Origin: Metopolophium dirhodum
Lineage: Eukaryota; Arthropoda; Insecta; Hemiptera; Aphididae
Reading direction: 5' to 3'
DNA: 64,000 nucleotides
Assembly: GCF_019925205.1 (NCBI RefSeq)
Contig: NC_083560.1
Span: forward strand, 94,950,083-95,014,082
Made by a program: the position numbers and the translations under genes. Below, piece after piece: positions 61,945 to 64,000 of the stretch (position 1 is its first letter; every line of letters begins with the position of its first letter). The notes below the pieces were generated by a model that worked only from the letters and a program-made list of their open reading frames with translations, was not told where the DNA came from and ran no database searches.

Positions 61945-64000
61945 TATATAATATTATATCGATATCAATATATTATTACATTGTTATTATATATTATACT
62001 ATCGAATAATTATTGTCATCCGCATTTGAGTATATTATACGTAGGTATTTACTAATTACCGTGGTTGGGATTTTATAGTACTTAAAATTGCATAAATATG
62101 CAAAAAAAATAACAAAAATATTTGTGTTACAAGTTTTAATTATTATTTCAATATCATTAATTTTTAATAATTATTTATTACATGAAAATAACATAAAATG
62201 CATTACATAAAAAAAAAACATTCAAGTTTAATTATTAAAGTTGCTTACAAATTTCGAACAAGTAGAGTATCTATATAATAAGTACCTATATTAAAATAAT
62301 AAAACACTTAAACGTGTGCGAAAATGAGTATATTCGACAATGCACTGACGCAAATTTGTAAAATAAAATATTTTATTTTCCACCTGCATTATTGGGAAAC
62401 ACATTAATTTCATATTGTATTAAGTGGATTTGATAACGTAATTTTCTGTTTTTGTCGAACACACATGTGACATAGGATTTTAGACTGGTTCTTTGCCAAA
62501 CATACCAATTGATCTAATGAAGCGATAAGAATTCTATACGGGTGATACCACAATTCTAAAAACAGATTTAAATTAGTCGTCAAGTCTACTTGAGATCGAC
62601 TTTCCCACATTTTTGATTTTTTGATTTTAACTTCTCCAAAAATTAAAATACGACAATTTTTAAACACTCATTTTTAATATGACATTTTTAGGAATTTGGG
62701 AATAATATCAAACATGTTGGTAAATCGATTTCAAGTAGGACTTGACTAAAAATTCAAATCTGTTTTCAGAATTCTTATCGCTTCAATAGATCAATTGGAA
62801 TTTTTGGCAAAACACACGTCTAAAATACTATGTTGCGAGTGTGTTAGACAAAAACAGAAAATCACGGTATTGAATTCCCTTAATTCATAAAATATAACTA
62901 ATTTTGATTAGAAATCTGATCCTAAAGAATCTCCAAAATTAGCATAAAAATCTAAGAATATGCAAAATAACATTTTAATTCTAATTCTCTGTATCACGAA
63001 ACATATTTTAAGCATACTCTGCTTTTTTTTAAGCATCTTATAAGAAAATTTTAAATTTCTATAAAATCCTAACCCCAGTATTAACCATCTAGAACACTAT
63101 ATCATTGTGTAGGTATACAGTGTACAAACGCTTAGAACAAATTGTATATGTTACCTATGTTTAAAGTGTACCTATATGATTTCGCTTAGTTGTATTAAAA
63201 TTATACTATCGTATTATTGTATATTGTATGGATTGGCTTTATTTTGGTTTGAAGGGAAAAAATACCACCGATACGATTCAACGACAATATATTCACCTAC
63301 TGCAATGTCGTTCATCCCGAGTAGATAAAAAATAAACCACCGTATGCATTATTGCGCAAGACTGGGCAGTTCGATAAATGAGTTTGGTTAGTTGAGTTGA
63401 GTAAAAAAAAAGTCAAATAGCTAATCGACTTATCAAAACTGAGTTGAATAATATTATGCTATTGAGAAGTGGACAGAAGTCGTATTGCTTCTGGGTTGCT
63501 ATAGAAGTCATAACTATCTACAGACTTGAATGCAATTCAATTTAAAAATTAACTTATTATTTATTATGTAAAATTTAACTTGTCAACTAATTTTAATGCC
63601 CAGTCTATATTGCTTAGTGTACGTGTACGTACGTTTTATGTGGTATATATATGTACAGAATGATTTGTTTGACTTGTGACATTCATTATCTTGATTTTTG
63701 GTTAAACTTAATGATTTTATAAAGTTTAAAGCATTTTAAGTTACTATATAGTAATCGTACTATATAGTAAGTTAACTTAAATTTGTGCAGTGCTCTGCTC
63801 AAAAGCTCACATTATTCAATGATTATAAAATAATAATATAAGAAACAATAACAGACATTTAACGTAAATATGTTGCTTTTGACAAAAGTAAAATACTAAA
63901 CTAAAACTCACTACCTATATAATTATGCTCAAGAATGTTTTACTGAAGGCACAAGTCACAAGTTGGTGCTTATCTAATGATATTTATGTACATATGATAT
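61945..64000. other. 3' flank or further intron of Ca-beta
   Basis: After the possible read-through stop at 61944 only the inverted duplication at 62420-62905 stands out. No further Ca-beta exon is recognised; whether this is intron or intergenic DNA depends on whether the donor at 61871 is used. Confidence 0.6.
62420..62905. repeat. Inverted duplication, both arms open in the same frame
   Basis: Arm 1 (about 62425-62610, minus strand) encodes RILIASLDQLVCLAKNQSKI, then LCHMCVRQKQKIT. Arm 2 (about 62725-62895, plus strand) encodes RILIASIDQLEFLAKHTSKI, then LCCECVRQKQKIT. They are inverted copies about 115 bp apart, with substitutions but no frameshift in the matched part. Arm 1 has an extra short segment (LWYHPY). 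The protein is not recognised. Could be a captured exon in a foldback transposon or a hairpin-RNA locus. It lies about 550 bp after the last Ca-beta exon. Confidence 0.6.

Overview
The window is about 64 kb of AT-rich eukaryotic DNA with spliceosomal introns, GT/AG junctions, SINEs, MITEs and TTAGG-type repeats. It looks like an insect, and most likely an aphid. Reasons: the gene identified, the very AT-rich introns, the many copies of the palindrome AGGTACCT, and a CGGBP1-like hAT fragment of the kind common in aphid assemblies. The species cannot be named from sequence alone. Bacterial features (operons, CRISPR, Shine-Dalgarno starts) are absent.

One gene runs through nearly the whole window on the + strand: the voltage-gated calcium channel beta subunit (Ca-beta / CACNB family). 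Eight coding exons can be placed to the base: 8844-8903, 49954-50070, 50558-50677, 54479-54638, 60112-60349, 60479-60653, 60713-60811 and 61567-61870. Joined, they give 424 residues in one open frame: a short N-terminus, an SH3 core, a Ser/Asn-rich HOOK, and a guanylate-kinase-like (GUK) domain. The last exon ends in a strong donor, so the C-terminal tail is either beyond 64000 or supplied by read-through to a stop at 61942-61944.

Intron 1 is 41 kb. Within it lie a GC/CpG-rich block at about 29.9-31.2 kb with a donor at 31200, a possible TATA plus initiator first exon at about 36.98-37.14 kb, and a phase-0, Cys-rich 51-codon exon candidate at 24047-24199. These would be alternative promoters or isoforms of Ca-beta, or parts of unrelated transcripts; no transcript data are available here.

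The rest is repeats. Retroposons: a tRNA-headed SINE (49447-49735), a 5S-rRNA-like SINE (about 23270-23503) with a related 3' part, two short (131-135 bp) poly(A) retroposons with exact 12- and 14-bp target-site duplications plus a third degraded copy, and a dead Jockey/CR1-like LINE fragment (56280-56830). DNA elements: a TTAA-flanked foldback MITE (51360-51822), a MITE with TIR ACGTACGTTTCCCCAGCC (42234-42469), a cluster of about 150-bp GTTACACTAGCACC elements (25273-26355), a TIR pair at 27741-27989, and a hAT transposase N-terminal remnant (17679-18062). A dispersed family carrying GATTCTGAGCG occurs at ten or more places, and one copy is interrupted by the 5S-like SINE. Downstream of the last Ca-beta exon is an inverted duplication (62420-62900) whose two arms keep the same reading frame. 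Most other short open frames look like chance or repeat-derived ORFs.
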